From contig CAYFKJ010000008.1 in the NCBI GenBank assembly GCA_964343605.1, positions 1-64,000 of the forward strand: 64,000 nucleotides of DNA, read 5' to 3'. The stretch's first letter is position 1; the number at the start of each line of letters is the position of its first letter. Below are positions 27,300 to 36,049 of the stretch, piece by piece. The notes under the pieces are model-generated. The model saw only the letters and a list, made by a program, of their open reading frames with translations, ran no database searches and was not told where the DNA came from. The DNA comes from CAYFKJ01 sp964343605 (GTDB lineage: Bacteria; Pseudomonadota; Alphaproteobacteria; UBA2966). The position numbers were made by a program, and so were the translations under genes.

Positions 27300-28706
27300 T
27301 TGGATTTGACTAGCGAGCTCCGTCGGTTGGACCAGAGCAAACTTGATGACGTTTTCAGGGCGCATGCCTTGTTTCTCGATCACAAGACCGGCGGCATTCG
27401 CGCTCAACTTCCAAGCCACAATCTGTCGTCCCTGAATTTCGACGACAGAGATTTGTCCGAAGGCATATTCGCGGGCTCATCATTTCAGTTTTCTTCGTTG
27501 CGCAGGGCGGAAATGAAATCCGCCGATCTTTTTGGCTGCGATTTCAGCGTATCAAATCTCGAACACGCAATTCTGGCCAAGGCCGATTTACGCGGCGCCA
27601 TCCTCAGGGGCGCGGTTCTCGTTGGCGCCGACCTCCGCGAAGCGGACCTGCGGGAAGGCCGGCTGGCGATGGGTACGTCGGAGGGTGCTGGCGCTACGGA
27701 CATGTCGGGCATTGACGGCCGAAATGCCGACATGTCGGGCAGCGTCTTGCCCGGCGCCAATGTATCGGGAAGTAATTTTGGCGGAGCCTCCTTCGTGTTG
27801 GCGGATCTGACGAGCGTCAACGGCAAGGGCGCAAATTTGGAGCAAGCGCGCATGAACCGTGCGCAATTGATCAACGCCGATTTCACCGATGCAAATTTCA
27901 AGAAAACCGACCTGGGCGGAGCCGATTTGCGGGAATGCAACCTGACCGGCGCCGACATGAAGGGCGTCAACCTGTCCGGGACCGATTTGTCCGGCGCGAT
28001 CCTCAAGGGCGCGGTGCTTACGGGCGCCACGGTGGAAGACGCCGTATTCGACGAGGCCGAGCTTCGCGGCGCCACCATCGATGACGGGGTCCTATCTCCT
28101 GAGCAATTGCAAGCGGCACATCTTCCGCGCAGTCCGGAAGACGCGGGCATCGTAATCGGGGACGTCGTCGCTCTGCATGCCAAATGGGTTCGTTCGGGCG
28201 GCACGGATGGTCGACGGGCTGATCTTTCGGGCCTGGATCTGAGCAAGCTCGACTTGTCCGGTGTCGACCTTTCGGCGGCACGCCTCATCGCGGCGATGCT
28301 GCGCGGTGCGCAATTGTCGGGAGCATCCCTGGCCCACGCCGACCTTTCCTTCGCCGATTGCCGGCAAGCAAATCTGAATGAGGCGGATCTGCGGGGTGCC
28401 GATTTTTCGTACGCCAACCTTACGCGCGCCCAAATGCAAAAGGCCAACCTGGCGTCTCTTCAAATCAAAGGCGCGGCGATCCGGGCTTGGCCGACGGACA
28501 TGTGTAATGCGCGGGTAGCCGAAGGTGATCTCTCTCAGGCCATGATGGCAGGCGCCAGGCTTGACGGCGCCGATTTTTCGCATGCCAATTTGTCCGGCGC
28601 CGACATGCAGTCGTGCTCGGTCGAGGGCACCGTCCTAAGCGGGGCGAACTTAAGCGATGCCAATCTGGAAGGCGTCGACCTGACATCGGCAAGGAAAAGG
28701 GCCTAG
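27300..28706 (+). CDS. Pentapeptide-repeat protein with a duplicated cap motif
   Basis: This 468-residue protein is built of A(D/N)LxxA-type pentapeptide repeats forming a right-handed beta helix (for example GADLREADLREGRL and ANLNEADLRGADF). The repeats fall into two blocks, each preceded by a similar helix: VFRAHALFLDHKTGGIRAQL (about 18-37) and VVALHAKWVRSGGTDGRRADL (about 290-310). This indicates duplication of a whole module. The only upstream starts are TTG codons at 27300 or 27306. No signal peptide is seen. Its stop shares a CTAG with the opposing gene. The role is unknown. Confidence 0.88.
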   Translation: MDLTSELRRLDQSKLDDVFRAHALFLDHKTGGIRAQLPSHNLSSLNFDDRDLSEGIFAGSSFQFSSLRRAEMKSADLFGCDFSVSNLEHAILAKADLRGAILRGAVLVGADLREADLREGRLAMGTSEGAGATDMSGIDGRNADMSGSVLPGANVSGSNFGGASFVLADLTSVNGKGANLEQARMNRAQLINADFTDANFKKTDLGGADLRECNLTGADMKGVNLSGTDLSGAILKGAVLTGATVEDAVFDEAELRGATIDDGVLSPEQLQAAHLPRSPEDAGIVIGDVVALHAKWVRSGGTDGRRADLSGLDLSKLDLSGVDLSAARLIAAMLRGAQLSGASLAHADLSFADCRQANLNEADLRGADFSYANLTRAQMQKANLASLQIKGAAIRAWPTDMCNARVAEGDLSQAMMAGARLDGADFSHANLSGADMQSCSVEGTVLSGANLSDANLEGVDLTSARKRA

Positions 28707-29719
28707 CGCGCGATCTGGACATCCGGGTAGAAGGCGTGAAATGCGAAGGCGAAATCCACGCCGTAAGCAACATCCTTCATGGCGTCGCCTTCTTTTCGCT
28801 GAACCACGACATTGCCGACATCGACACCTTCACGAATGGACGGTGCATCGAGCGCCGAGTTTTGCCCAGCCGACCACGTTAGAACGATGCCGTCATCCGT
28901 TTCGATGCGTTTTTCCCGCTTCAACGCGTCCATTGACCATGCCCGATAGCCGCCATTACCGTCGCTGATTGAAACGACGCGGGCAAGGGGCGCGATACCC
29001 TCGGGCAGGTCGCCGCGATAAAGGAAGGGGCGCGGCATGGAATCGTAGTAGGCATATGGATTTGCGCCATAACGCCGCCGCTGACTGTACGTCGGAATCA
29101 ACACTTTACCCTCGACGGCTCGGGCCTTGAAACGCGCCACGGATTCCAATCTCGCGGGCACGATTTTCAACTTCTTACCCGTCATCTCACCGACAATGCC
29201 CTCACCGATGAACTGCTGCCACCAGCTCTCGGTTTGCCGGTCATACATGATGAGATCTGAATTCCTCAGCTTGCCGGTCGTGCCGAAGTCCAGGATCCTG
29301 CCGTCAAGCCGGCGGTCGAATACAATCGCCGCATTGCACAGAGGGCAGAACGTGACGCTCACCGGAGTGCCGCCGATTTCGTCGTTGACGATTTCGTGCC
29401 ACATCAAAACCTGCAGCGGATAAGCCTTCCACTCTCCCCCGACCTCTAATCCGATTACCGGTTCGGTGTCGGCCAAATGATCGGCCTCCGCAATCGGCAT
29501 GAATTTGGGATTTTCGATGGAGGGAATGCCGTCTTTCGGCGGGCCGCCCGACATCACTTCAGAGAAATCAATGGAAGTTCTTGAGAAATCAGTTTTCGGC
29601 CATTCGTACTTCCAGGCGCCGGGACCGGCAGCGGCGGCGCCGAACCAAAGGAGCGCAATCACGCCGACTGTTACCGCTGACGCTACCCTCCGTCGTCGGC
29701 CGAATCGAAATAGACCCAT
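28703..29719 (-). CDS. DUF3179 domain-containing protein
   Basis: This 338-residue protein starts MGLFRFGRRRRVASA at an ATG seven bases after ggag, then has a hydrophobic signal/anchor (AVTVGVIALLWFGAAAA). DUF3179 is identified by GGEWKAYPLQVLMWHEIVND, the Cys motif TFCPLCNAAIVFDR, and later SWWQQFIGEGI. Family members are exported or membrane-anchored with no proven activity. The paired cysteines suggest metal or redox chemistry. Longer upstream readings (ATG at 29761 or beyond) are less likely. Confidence 0.88.
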   Translation of the reverse strand: MGLFRFGRRRRVASAVTVGVIALLWFGAAAAGPGAWKYEWPKTDFSRTSIDFSEVMSGGPPKDGIPSIENPKFMPIAEADHLADTEPVIGLEVGGEWKAYPLQVLMWHEIVNDEIGGTPVSVTFCPLCNAAIVFDRRLDGRILDFGTTGKLRNSDLIMYDRQTESWWQQFIGEGIVGEMTGKKLKIVPARLESVARFKARAVEGKVLIPTYSQRRRYGANPYAYYDSMPRPFLYRGDLPEGIAPLARVVSISDGNGGYRAWSMDALKREKRIETDDGIVLTWSAGQNSALDAPSIREGVDVGNVVVQRKEGDAMKDVAYGVDFAFAFHAFYPDVQIAR

Positions 29720-29923
29720 TACCCATCTCCACGAAAATACCCAAGCCTTAGCTAGCGCCATGGTCGTGCGGATGCCGATTTCCTTCAAGTCAAACCATTT
29801 CACGGTGGCGTGACACATTTCGGCGCCGGAATGCAGACTTGACCATTGGCGTCGCAGTCGCCAACCTGCCGCGGCAAATTTCGATATTCGGGACAATCCC
29901 TATTCCATACCGGCCTGGAAAAA

Positions 29924-31027
29924 ATGGAATCAGTTGAAAGTGTTGTTGTCGGCGCGGGCGTCATCGGTCTGGCGATCGCCCGGGCGCTTGCGGTGGCGGG
30001 TCAGGAAGTCGTGGTCCTTGAGGCCGAGGGAGAAATCGGAACCGGTACGAGTTCGCGAAACAGCGAAGTTATCCACGCCGGGATTTACTATCCAACCGGA
30101 TCGCTGAAGGCTCAGTTGTGCGTAAACGGCCGCGATTTGCTGTACGAATATTGTGCGGATCGTGGAGTTCAGCACCAACGGCTCGGCAAGCTCATTGTCG
30201 CCGGAGACAACGACGATCTCGAAAAGCTGACCGGTCTCAGGAATAAGGCAGCGGAAAACGGCGTTACTGACCTGCGATTCGTATCGGCAGATGAGCTTTC
30301 GCAATTGGAACCTGAGGTCGCCGGCGCCGGCGCCCTTCTTTCACCGTCAACCGGAATCGTCGACAGCCATGGTCTGATGTTGGCCTACCAGGGTGAAGCC
30401 GAGGCGAGCGGAATGATGATTGCGTTCAACAGCCCACTCACGGGCGCAACTGTGGCGAAAGGAGGCTTCGAACTGCAGGTTGGTGGCCCCGCGCCGATGC
30501 GGCTTGGCTGTCGCAGGTTGATTAACTCCGCCGGCCTGGGCGCTCAAACTGTTGCCGAATCCGTTTCCGGGTTGGATGCCGATCATGTGCCGAAGCGCTA
30601 CCTCAACAAGGGCTCCTACTTTACGATGCAGGGACGAGCGCCATTCCGGCATTTGATATATCCGGTGCCGCGCAGTGCCAGTCTCGGCATCCACTTGACC
30701 CTCGACCTGGCGGGCCAGGCGAGATTCGGCCCGGACCAGGAGTGGATCGATGAAATCGATTATGCGGTCGACCCGGCGCGCGCCACGGCATTCTACGAAT
30801 CCGTCAGGCGCTATTACCCCGGATTGCCTGAAGACGCCCTTGAGCCGGCCTATTCGGGCATAAGACCTAAAACTCAAGCGCCCGGTGATCCTATGGCGGA
30901 TTTCACCATCATGGGGCCGGAGCGACACGGGGTAGCCGGATTGGTAAACCTATTTGGTATGGAATCACCAGGGCTTACCTCTTCGCTCGCAATCGGGGAA
31001 TATGTGCGCACGCTGCTTGCGGCCTAA
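29924..31027 (+). CDS. FAD-dependent oxidoreductase (L-2-hydroxyglutarate dehydrogenase-like)
   Basis: This 367-residue DAO-family flavoprotein has the dinucleotide motif VVVGAGVIGLAIARALA near the N-terminus, then the LhgO-like GTGTSSRNSEVIHAGIYYPTGSLKA and SPSTGIVDSHGLM. The C-terminal YSGIRPKTQ and NLFGMESPGLTSSLAIGEYV also match. LhgO-type enzymes oxidise L-2-hydroxyglutarate to 2-oxoglutarate. The ATG at 29924 (MESVESVVVGAG) is the start that fits relatives. It is divergent from the DUF3179 gene. Substrate is inferred from the family. Confidence 0.88.
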   Translation: MESVESVVVGAGVIGLAIARALAVAGQEVVVLEAEGEIGTGTSSRNSEVIHAGIYYPTGSLKAQLCVNGRDLLYEYCADRGVQHQRLGKLIVAGDNDDLEKLTGLRNKAAENGVTDLRFVSADELSQLEPEVAGAGALLSPSTGIVDSHGLMLAYQGEAEASGMMIAFNSPLTGATVAKGGFELQVGGPAPMRLGCRRLINSAGLGAQTVAESVSGLDADHVPKRYLNKGSYFTMQGRAPFRHLIYPVPRSASLGIHLTLDLAGQARFGPDQEWIDEIDYAVDPARATAFYESVRRYYPGLPEDALEPAYSGIRPKTQAPGDPMADFTIMGPERHGVAGLVNLFGMESPGLTSSLAIGEYVRTLLAA

Positions 31028-31076
31028 CCCTGCCATGGGCTACCTTGGCGACCGATTTCAACACCCGAGGAAAAAA

Positions 31077-31898
31077 ATGTCTCGTCCCACCAGCGTTCTT
31101 GCCAGCCTCCTTTGCGCCTCGTTCCTTTTGGCCGGCTCACCCGCTCGCGCTGCAAACCCGGATTGGGAAGCCTGGATGACGGGACCCACCGCAACCCGGG
31201 TCGGCGGAGCGAAAGAGTGGCACGTCAATGTTGGCGTCGGTTTGGGGTTCGCGCCGGACTACTTGGGCAGCGACGATTACGTCTTCCATGCCTTGCCCCT
31301 GATCGATCTTGAATGGCGCGGGGCCTATTTCCTCAGCACTCAGCGGGGTTTGGGCTTGAACGTCATTCGCAACCGGCAGACGAAGGCCGGGCCTCGTCTC
31401 ACCCTATCGCCCGCCCGAAACGCCTCGGAAAATACCGATCTAACCGGTATGGCCGACCTTAAAAGCAGCATCGAACTCGGTGCCTTTGTTCAACATCATA
31501 CCGGACCCTGGCGGTTCGATGCCGATATCAAATACGGCATGAACGAAAAAGGCCACAAAGGCATTGTCGCGGGAATGGGTATAGCGTTGGGCGGAAGGTT
31601 GAGTGAAGACTCCAGCCTGATCATCGGGGGTAACTTTCACTTCGCCAATGCACAGTACATGATTTCCAACTTTGGCGTTGCAGCCGGAGAAGTACTTGCC
31701 ACGAGAGCCGCCTACTCCCCAACAGCAGGTTTTCTCGATTTCGGCGGCTGGGCCTCGCTGATCTACAATCTGTCGGACAATGTCTATGTTTCCGTCGATG
31801 GCCGAGGCAAGTTGCTCGCCGATCAGGCATCGCTCAGCCCCATCACGAAAGAAGAAACACAGTACTTTATCGGTTCCACGGTGGGTTACCGTTTCTAA
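31077..31898 (+). CDS. MipA/OmpV family outer membrane protein
   Basis: This 273-residue protein has a signal peptide (MSRPTSVLASLLCASFLLAGSPARA) and then a beta-barrel pattern. EWHVNVGVGLGFAPDYLGSDDY near the start and a C-terminal aromatic VGYRF are typical of the family. Such barrels act as scaffolds for murein enzymes (MipA) or as small porins. The start follows gagg at 31067. It is 49 bp after the flavoprotein gene and likely co-transcribed with it. Confidence 0.88.
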   Translation: MSRPTSVLASLLCASFLLAGSPARAANPDWEAWMTGPTATRVGGAKEWHVNVGVGLGFAPDYLGSDDYVFHALPLIDLEWRGAYFLSTQRGLGLNVIRNRQTKAGPRLTLSPARNASENTDLTGMADLKSSIELGAFVQHHTGPWRFDADIKYGMNEKGHKGIVAGMGIALGGRLSEDSSLIIGGNFHFANAQYMISNFGVAAGEVLATRAAYSPTAGFLDFGGWASLIYNLSDNVYVSVDGRGKLLADQASLSPITKEETQYFIGSTVGYRF

Positions 31899-31970
31899 CC
31901 CGGCGGCGCACCGCCGAGCCGTTCTCCCGGCGAGGGAAGCTAACACTTCCCTCCCCTCGTTCCGGATGAT

Positions 31971-33719
31971 ATGAACCCGCCTGAGCCCATTGAACGGCAA
32001 TGGGCTGTGAAATATCGGTGGTGGGGAATGAAGAACCAAGGCTTGGTGGAAAAGGTCCGGGATGGCCTGATCGGATCGCAGCAAACCGTCGACGGGCCAT
32101 TGGGCGGGCGGCGTATTGTTTATGCCGATTACACCGCATCCGGCCGATCGTTGGACTTTATCGAGGAGTTCATCCGCACCGAAGTCCTCCCTTACTACGC
32201 CAACACGCATACCGAAACGTCCGGCACCGGACACCAGACCACGCGCTTCCGCGAGGATGCCCGGAAGATCATTCTCGATGCCGTCGGCGGCAACCAAGAC
32301 GACGCCGTAATTTTTTGCGGCTCCGGCGCGACCGGCGCCGTCGACCGTTTCATCAATATCATGAACCTGCGGCTGCCCAACGAATTGTCGGAGCAGTACG
32401 GCTTGCTGGAGCGGATACCGCCGGAACAGCGTCCGGTTATCTTCATCGGCCCCTACGAACATCACTCCAACGAAGTGCTGTGGCGAGAAACGATCGCAGA
32501 CGTGGTCGTGGTCGAGGAAGATGCCGAAGGCCTGGTCGATCTGGAAAACCTCGAGGCCGAACTCGTCCGGTACGCCGATCGGCCGCTCAAGATCGGCAGT
32601 TTTTCGGCCGCCTCGAACGTGACCGGCATCATGACCAATACCCACGCCGTAACCGCCATGCTGCGCGATCACGGAGCGGTATCCGCATGGGATTTCGCGG
32701 CGGCGGCGCCCTATACGGTGATCGAGATGAACCCCGTCGGCCAAGCCGAAGCGGCGAAGGACGTCATCTTCATCTCACCACATAAGTTTCCCGGCGGCCC
32801 GGGTACGCCCGGACTACTCATCATCAAGCGATCTCTGATGCGGAACCGGGTGCCGGTTGTTCCGGGCGGCGGCACGGTTTCCTACGTCAGTTCCGAAGAA
32901 CACCGGTATCTCGATGATCCCGAGCACCGGGAGGAAGGCGGTACGCCCGAAATCGTCGGAGCCGTCCGTGCCGGCCTCATTTTCCAGCTCAAGGAGGCCG
33001 TCGGTGCCGCCGACATCATGCACCACGAAGAAATGATGGCGAAGCGGGCTATCGAACGCCTGAGCGCGAACCCCAACATCAACATCTTGGGCAATCTCGA
33101 AACGCCGAGGTTGCCGATTATCTCTTTCCTTGTCCGCTACGGCGAACGCTACCTCCATCACGATTTTGTCGTGGCGGTCCTGAACGATTATTTCGGTATC
33201 CAAACCAGGGGCGGATGCAGTTGCGCCGGGCCCTACGGCCATCGTCTGCTGGGAATCGACATGGCGACGTCTAAGGAATTCGAGGCGCAAATCTCCAACG
33301 GCTGCGAGATCGTCAAGCCGGGCTGGACCCGCTTCGGTCTGAATTATTTCAATACGGACGAGGAAGTCGATTTCATCCTGGGCGCTGTCGACTGGCTGGC
33401 CGACCATGCCTGGAAGCTCCTGCCGGCCTACGAATGCGACGCGACAACCGGTCGCTGGTGGCATTGCGACATGGCCGACAACCCGATCATGTCATTGAAC
33501 GACATACGATATGACAGCGACGGCGCCAGCTATCCCTCGCGCCATGCATCGACACCCCAAATCTCGTTGAATGATTTGATTGCTGCGGCGGAAGCCGATA
33601 TCGAGAGGGTGGGCGAGATGGATCCCGATCAAAGCCACCCGGATCCCGTCTTACCGGCGGCAGCGACCCACCTGCAATGGTTCCCCATGCCCCATGACGC
33701 CGCCGTCCCTCAGCGCTAG
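31971..33719 (+). CDS. Class V aminotransferase-fold PLP enzyme (cysteine desulfurase-like)
   Basis: This 582-residue protein has a class V fold: Schiff-base Lys in FISPHKFPGGPGTPG (K272), GPYEHHSNEVLWRE, and a Cys-rich active loop TRGGCSCAGPYGH (C416, C418). Relatives are annotated as cysteine desulfurases or selenocysteine lyases. About 100 residues follow the core, with WWHCDMADNP and an acidic, proline-rich tail. The start at 31971 is the longest reading; ATG 32028 is possible. No iron-sulfur assembly genes are nearby, so a role in Fe-S biogenesis is doubtful. Confidence 0.85.
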   Translation: MNPPEPIERQWAVKYRWWGMKNQGLVEKVRDGLIGSQQTVDGPLGGRRIVYADYTASGRSLDFIEEFIRTEVLPYYANTHTETSGTGHQTTRFREDARKIILDAVGGNQDDAVIFCGSGATGAVDRFINIMNLRLPNELSEQYGLLERIPPEQRPVIFIGPYEHHSNEVLWRETIADVVVVEEDAEGLVDLENLEAELVRYADRPLKIGSFSAASNVTGIMTNTHAVTAMLRDHGAVSAWDFAAAAPYTVIEMNPVGQAEAAKDVIFISPHKFPGGPGTPGLLIIKRSLMRNRVPVVPGGGTVSYVSSEEHRYLDDPEHREEGGTPEIVGAVRAGLIFQLKEAVGAADIMHHEEMMAKRAIERLSANPNINILGNLETPRLPIISFLVRYGERYLHHDFVVAVLNDYFGIQTRGGCSCAGPYGHRLLGIDMATSKEFEAQISNGCEIVKPGWTRFGLNYFNTDEEVDFILGAVDWLADHAWKLLPAYECDATTGRWWHCDMADNPIMSLNDIRYDSDGASYPSRHASTPQISLNDLIAAAEADIERVGEMDPDQSHPDPVLPAAATHLQWFPMPHDAAVPQR

Positions 33720-33755
33720 GCGCGTATTCAACCACGTTTGGTTTGAATTTCAGCG

Positions 33756-33792
33756 CGACCGAAAATTTCGTTCTCGCTCGCTTTTTCGGTCG
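33756..33792. terminator. Stem-loop after the PLP enzyme gene
   Basis: A 10-bp perfect inverted repeat, cgaccgaaaa (33756-33765) and ttttcggtcg (33783-33792), encloses a 17-base loop 36 bases past the stop codon. No U-run follows, so intrinsic termination is uncertain; the element could also act before the leucine dehydrogenase gene. Confidence 0.4.
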
Positions 33793-33841
33793 ATTAAACC
33801 AATCGGCCGACCGCCTCGGCAAGGTTCGTGCGAATATGCTT

Positions 33842-33863
33842 AACAATGTGTTAATTCATTGTT
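33842..33863. promoter_or_regulatory. Inverted repeat upstream of leucine dehydrogenase
   Basis: AACAATG (33842-33848) and CATTGTT (33857-33863) form a perfect 7-bp inverted repeat with an 8-base AT-rich spacer. It is about 60 bases before the start codon, a plausible operator position. No regulator is adjacent. Confidence 0.4.
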
Positions 33864-33922
33864 TTGAAAGCTTTTTCCGCCATATTTAAAGGATACGGGG
33901 TGCCTCGTGGAGGAATTGATCC

Positions 33923-34978
33923 GTGTCCATTTTCAATCATCCGGAATTCGCCAACCACGAAGACGTGGTTTTCTGTCACGACCGCGACAGCGGCCTCAAC
34001 GCCATCATCGCCATTCACGACACGACCCTCGGCCCGGCGTTGGGCGGCCTCCGAATGTGGCCCTACGCTTCGGATGATGACGCACTGACCGACGTACTGC
34101 GCCTGTCCCGCGGCATGACCTACAAAGCCGCAATGGCCGACCTCGAACTGGGAGGTGGCAAAGCAGTCATTATCGGCGATCCCAAGACTGACAAAGCCCC
34201 GGAACTCTTCGAATCATTCGGCCGCTTCGTCGACAGCCTCGGCGGCCGCTACATCACCGCCGAAGACGTCGGCACCTGCGTTGCCGATCTCGGCCTGGTC
34301 GGCCGGGCGACCAACCACGTTGCCGGCTTGGCCGAACTGTCGGGCGATCCCTCCCCCGCCACGGCGTGGGGTGTTTTCCACGGTATCCGCGCCGCCGTCG
34401 CGCACCGGTTGGGCAGGTCGGAATTGAACGGGCTCACCGTCGCCGTCCAGGGGGTGGGACATGTCGGTTTCCATCTTTGCGAATTTCTGCATCAGGCCGG
34501 TGCATCGTTGATCGTCACCGACATAGACGACAATGCCGCCAAATGCGTCGCCGACCGCTTCGGAGCACACGCCGTCCACCCCGACGATATCTACGCGACC
34601 GATGCCGAAGTCTTTGCGCCCTGCGCCATGGGCGCCATCCTGAACGACGACACCGTGGCGCGTCTGGCGGCCAAGATCGTGGCTGGTTCAGCCAACAACC
34701 AACTGGCGGAAGATCACCACGGCGAGGTTCTCGCGGCTCGAAACGTTCTTTATGCGCCCGACTATGTCATCAACGCCGGCGGCATCATCAATATCTCCCA
34801 CGAACGGCCGGTCTACGACAAAGCCAAGGCCTTCGATCACACGGCGGGTATTTACGACACGCTGCTCAGCCTGTTTGCCCAGGCCGACGCCGCGAACCTT
34901 CCGCCTTATGCGATGGCCGACAGGATGGCGGAACAGCGCATCCGGGACGTCAAGGAATCCCGGGCCGAGGCAGCCTGA
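33923..34978 (+). CDS. Leucine dehydrogenase family protein (Leu/Phe/Val dehydrogenase)
   Basis: This 351-residue NAD-dependent amino acid dehydrogenase deaminates branched-chain amino acids to 2-oxo acids. The catalytic lysines are in GMTYKAAMADLELGGGKAVI (K68 and K80), and the Rossmann motif is AVQGVGHVG. It starts at a GTG with a tggaggaa site eight bases away. It would supply 4-methyl-2-oxovalerate upstream of the isovaleryl-CoA pathway encoded at 37428-49766. A branched-chain oxo-acid dehydrogenase is not in the window. Confidence 0.93.
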   Translation: MSIFNHPEFANHEDVVFCHDRDSGLNAIIAIHDTTLGPALGGLRMWPYASDDDALTDVLRLSRGMTYKAAMADLELGGGKAVIIGDPKTDKAPELFESFGRFVDSLGGRYITAEDVGTCVADLGLVGRATNHVAGLAELSGDPSPATAWGVFHGIRAAVAHRLGRSELNGLTVAVQGVGHVGFHLCEFLHQAGASLIVTDIDDNAAKCVADRFGAHAVHPDDIYATDAEVFAPCAMGAILNDDTVARLAAKIVAGSANNQLAEDHHGEVLAARNVLYAPDYVINAGGIINISHERPVYDKAKAFDHTAGIYDTLLSLFAQADAANLPPYAMADRMAEQRIRDVKESRAEAA

Positions 34979-34991
34979 TCAGACAATCGCC

Positions 34992-35408
34992 TTACAGCAG
35001 GCCGAGTTCGCGTAACTGATCGGCCATTTCCGGCGGAAAATCCGAAATACTTTGTCCGGGTTCGATATCGGGCGGCGCAACCGCGTCCTCGAAATAGCGC
35101 CAACCCTGGTGCGGCCGGCGCGGCTGCGGATAGGTTCGCACCAGTTCGGGATCGAGCACGATGCCGCAGCGGGTGATGCCGTCCTCGCCCTTGATCACTT
35201 CCAGGTCCAGAATGCGCTGACGAACCGCGATACGGCGTTTTATGACCCAGTAAAGGGAACCACCGTCCAAAACTTCGGTGTCCCGGCGGGGCCGATGGCG
35301 GGTAACATGAACCAGCCGCTCCCCGCGCGCCAAACGTCTTTCCTGAAATGTGCGCAGTTGCTCGACCTCATCGACACCGACACACAATTTAAGAAGATGA
35401 AGCGGCAT
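34992..35408 (-). CDS. DUF1489 family protein
   Basis: This 138-residue protein has the DUF1489 pattern: MPLHLLKLCVG start, HVTRHRPRR, LDGGSLYWVIKRRIAVRQ, and LDPELVRTYPQPRRPHQGWRYF. The family is largely restricted to alphaproteobacteria and has no known function. The ATG at 35408 fits relatives; longer readings add 15 residues. It lies 49 bp after the response regulator gene on the same strand. Confidence 0.9.
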   Translation of the reverse strand: MPLHLLKLCVGVDEVEQLRTFQERRLARGERLVHVTRHRPRRDTEVLDGGSLYWVIKRRIAVRQRILDLEVIKGEDGITRCGIVLDPELVRTYPQPRRPHQGWRYFEDAVAPPDIEPGQSISDFPPEMADQLRELGLL

Positions 35409-35457
35409 GGAAGGCAAATCCGGGAAGCTACAGCGAGGCTTCCGTTGTGCCACGATG

Positions 35458-35979
35458 TCAGGTGGCGATCAAGTTGCCCGATGTGGAAAGGTGAATTTCA
35501 CGGGTCCGGCGTTCCACGCGCGGCGGCGGATCCTCGCGCCGGCGCCGATCCGGGCCTTGAAAACTGCTCTGGTAAACGAACTCCCGGGGCCGGTCTAGGA
35601 CGGCCAGTACACGGTGAAACAGATCGATCGGCATATAGGGCTTGCGCATAACTTCGGTGACGCCGGCGTCCCGGGCCATTTCGACATTGACCAGAGTGCT
35701 GTAGCCGGTGGAAACGATAATGGGTATCTCACGCACGTAGGCCATGGGCAGACGCCGGATGCGGCGGGCAAGCTCGAAGCCGTCCATTCCGGCCATTAAG
35801 AGATCGCTGATGACCATGTCGACGCGGCCCGCGCGGAACCTCTCCAGGGCTTCCTCGCCGTCGTGGGCCGTGGCGAGTTTGACAACGCCGATCATGCGCA
35901 AGATCTTTCCGATCAAGGCCACCTGGGCCGGATCGTCGTCGACGATGAGAAACACTTTGCTGTCCAGGCGATGCGTCAC
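35458..35979 (-). CDS. Single-domain response regulator
   Basis: This 173-residue protein is a receiver domain plus a short tail. The acidic pocket is DDD (14-16), the phospho-acceptor Asp is in VISD (D59), the Thr/Ser site is STG (T91), and the Lys is in MRKPY (K113). The basic tail (PDRRRREDPPPRVERRTREIH) has no output domain. The GTG at 35979 is favoured, as aagga lies seven bases upstream, whereas the TTG at 35985 is too close. No kinase is adjacent. Confidence 0.9.
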   Translation of the reverse strand: MTHRLDSKVFLIVDDDPAQVALIGKILRMIGVVKLATAHDGEEALERFRAGRVDMVISDLLMAGMDGFELARRIRRLPMAYVREIPIIVSTGYSTLVNVEMARDAGVTEVMRKPYMPIDLFHRVLAVLDRPREFVYQSSFQGPDRRRREDPPPRVERRTREIHLSTSGNLIAT

Positions 35980-36049
35980 CCGCAAGTCCTTTCAGTTTTC
36001 GCCCCACAGTATGTTTAGAGGAAAAAATTTAGGATTTGGTGAATCCCGA

